Assembly: GCA_045119215.1 (NCBI GenBank)
Contig: JBGVDD010000175.1
Span: 1 to 5,937, forward strand
DNA: 5,937 bases
Origin: RUG11237 sp045119215
GTDB lineage: Bacteria > Bacillota > Clostridia > Lachnospirales > Lachnospiraceae
Reading direction: 5' to 3'
How positions within the stretch are numbered: position 1 is the stretch's first letter; every line of letters begins with the position of its first letter. Both the position numbers and the translations under genes were made by a program. Of the stretch, positions 5,353 through 5,937 are shown one piece after another. The notes under the pieces are model-generated. The model saw nothing but the letters and a program-made list of their open reading frames with translations. It was not told where the DNA came from and did not search any database.

Positions 5353-5371
5353 TGTTGGATTTATGTTGAAA

Positions 5372-5380
5372 TTAGTAGGG
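5372..5380 (+). repeat. Isolated TTAGTAGGG half-repeat
   Basis: TTAGTAGGG between the two acetyltransferase genes matches the left arm of the hairpins at 4426-4539. No complementary CCCTACTAA follows within the intergenic space. It could be a decayed copy of the same intergenic repeat, but a 9-mer may also arise by chance. Confidence 0.35.
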
Positions 5381-5446
5381 CACAGAAACTTCAGCTTTTC
5401 TAAGAGTTTAAAGCAACGTATTACTTGAAGTTTAAGGAGAAAGAAT

Positions 5447-5932
5447 ATGATTAGAATTAGACCATATAAAGCTACAGATGCAGACACAATATTATCATGG
5501 TGCCAAGGTGAAAGAGCATTTTATCAATGGACCGCAGGTGTGATGGGGGAATATCCTATTACAAATGATGAATTTGCTTTTGTTGAGAATTTAATGCCAT
5601 TTATCGCATTTGATGAAAATGGTGTTTTGGGATTTTTTACATTTCGAAATCCTAGTGAATCAACAGAAGAGTTGCGTCTAGGATTTGTAATTGTTAATCC
5701 CAGCATGCGTGGCGCGGGGTATGGAAAAGCTATGGTTCAACAAGGATTAAAATATGCTTTTGAAATATATGGAGCAAAAAGAGTATCGCTAGGTGTATTT
5801 GAAAATAATGCTCCTGCTTATTATTGTTACAAAGCAGTTGGATTTGAAGATGTAATTCTTGATGACACAGAAACATATAGTGTTTTGGGCGAAGAATGGA
5901 ATTGTAAAGAATTGAAGATAGAAAAGAGATAA
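5447..5932 (+). CDS. GNAT-family N-acetyltransferase
   Basis: Predicted cytosolic acetyl-CoA-dependent N-acetyltransferase of 161 aa, a normal length for a single-domain GNAT. The N-terminus MIRIRPYKATDADTILSW is the usual first strand and helix. LRLGFVIVNPSMRGAGYGKAM (77-96) is the strand plus the acetyl-CoA loop (RGAGYGKA, residues 88-95). RVSLGVFENNAPAYYCYKAVGFE (112-134) is the conserved C-terminal strand-helix, including the N-x-x-A-x-x-x-Y pattern and the tyrosine often used as general acid in this family. AAGGAG at 5434-5439 lies 7 nt before ATG 5447, giving a secure start. The acceptor is unknown: small molecule, peptide N-terminus and antibiotic are all possible, and no resistance subfamily is recognised. 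It is intact, unlike its upstream neighbour, and 94 bases separate the two. Confidence 0.88.
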   Translation: MIRIRPYKATDADTILSWCQGERAFYQWTAGVMGEYPITNDEFAFVENLMPFIAFDENGVLGFFTFRNPSESTEELRLGFVIVNPSMRGAGYGKAMVQQGLKYAFEIYGAKRVSLGVFENNAPAYYCYKAVGFEDVILDDTETYSVLGEEWNCKELKIEKR

Positions 5933-5937
5933 ATTTG

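Noticed and set aside
4348..5446. Integron-like cassette array of small genes (toxin-antitoxin plus GNATs)
   Set aside because: The gene types fit, but no attC-like site with conserved core sequences is visible, and the tyrosine recombinases present belong to a Tn554-type module rather than an integron integrase.

Overview
The window is AT-rich and reads like an accessory region of a low-GC Firmicute. The codon use, the strong AGGAGG-type ribosome binding sites and the style of the RelB/DinJ-RelE pair and GNAT genes suggest a gut or rumen clostridium, probably Lachnospiraceae. That assignment is inferred from style, because no housekeeping marker is present. All real genes lie on the + strand.

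Positions 1-3664 hold what looks like a complete, cargo-free transposon of the Tn554 type. Three tightly coupled genes encode two tyrosine recombinases (TnpA, TnpB) and a small helix-turn-helix/coiled-coil accessory protein (TnpC). Both recombinases keep the full R-K-HxxR-H-Y catalytic set, so the element may be active. It is bracketed by a perfect 14-bp inverted repeat (2-15 and 3651-3664). Subterminal arrays of an 11-bp motif, GTACTCGAACA, occur in both orientations. The left end is partly duplicated with a 69-bp period. The right end has a perfect 24-bp palindrome followed by a GC-rich hairpin. Classical Tn554 has no terminal inverted repeats, so these ends are the most unusual part of the window.

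Positions 3665-4347 hold a RelB/DinJ-type antitoxin and a RelE/ParE-type toxin with overlapping reading frames. The putative transposon end stops only 5 nt before the antitoxin's Shine-Dalgarno sequence. Any promoter for the pair must therefore lie inside the element, or the pair is read from the tnpABC transcript.

Positions 4348-5937 start with a purine-rich, gene-free stretch carrying tandem hairpins built from AGTAGGG/CCCTACT. Next is a GNAT acetyltransferase frame cut into two in-frame halves by one TAA codon (4894-4896), then an intact second GNAT acetyltransferase. The combination of mobile element, toxin-antitoxin pair, decayed gene and small acetyltransferases indicates a plastic genomic island. 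I see no CRISPR array, tRNA or rRNA, and no attC-like integron site that I could recognise.
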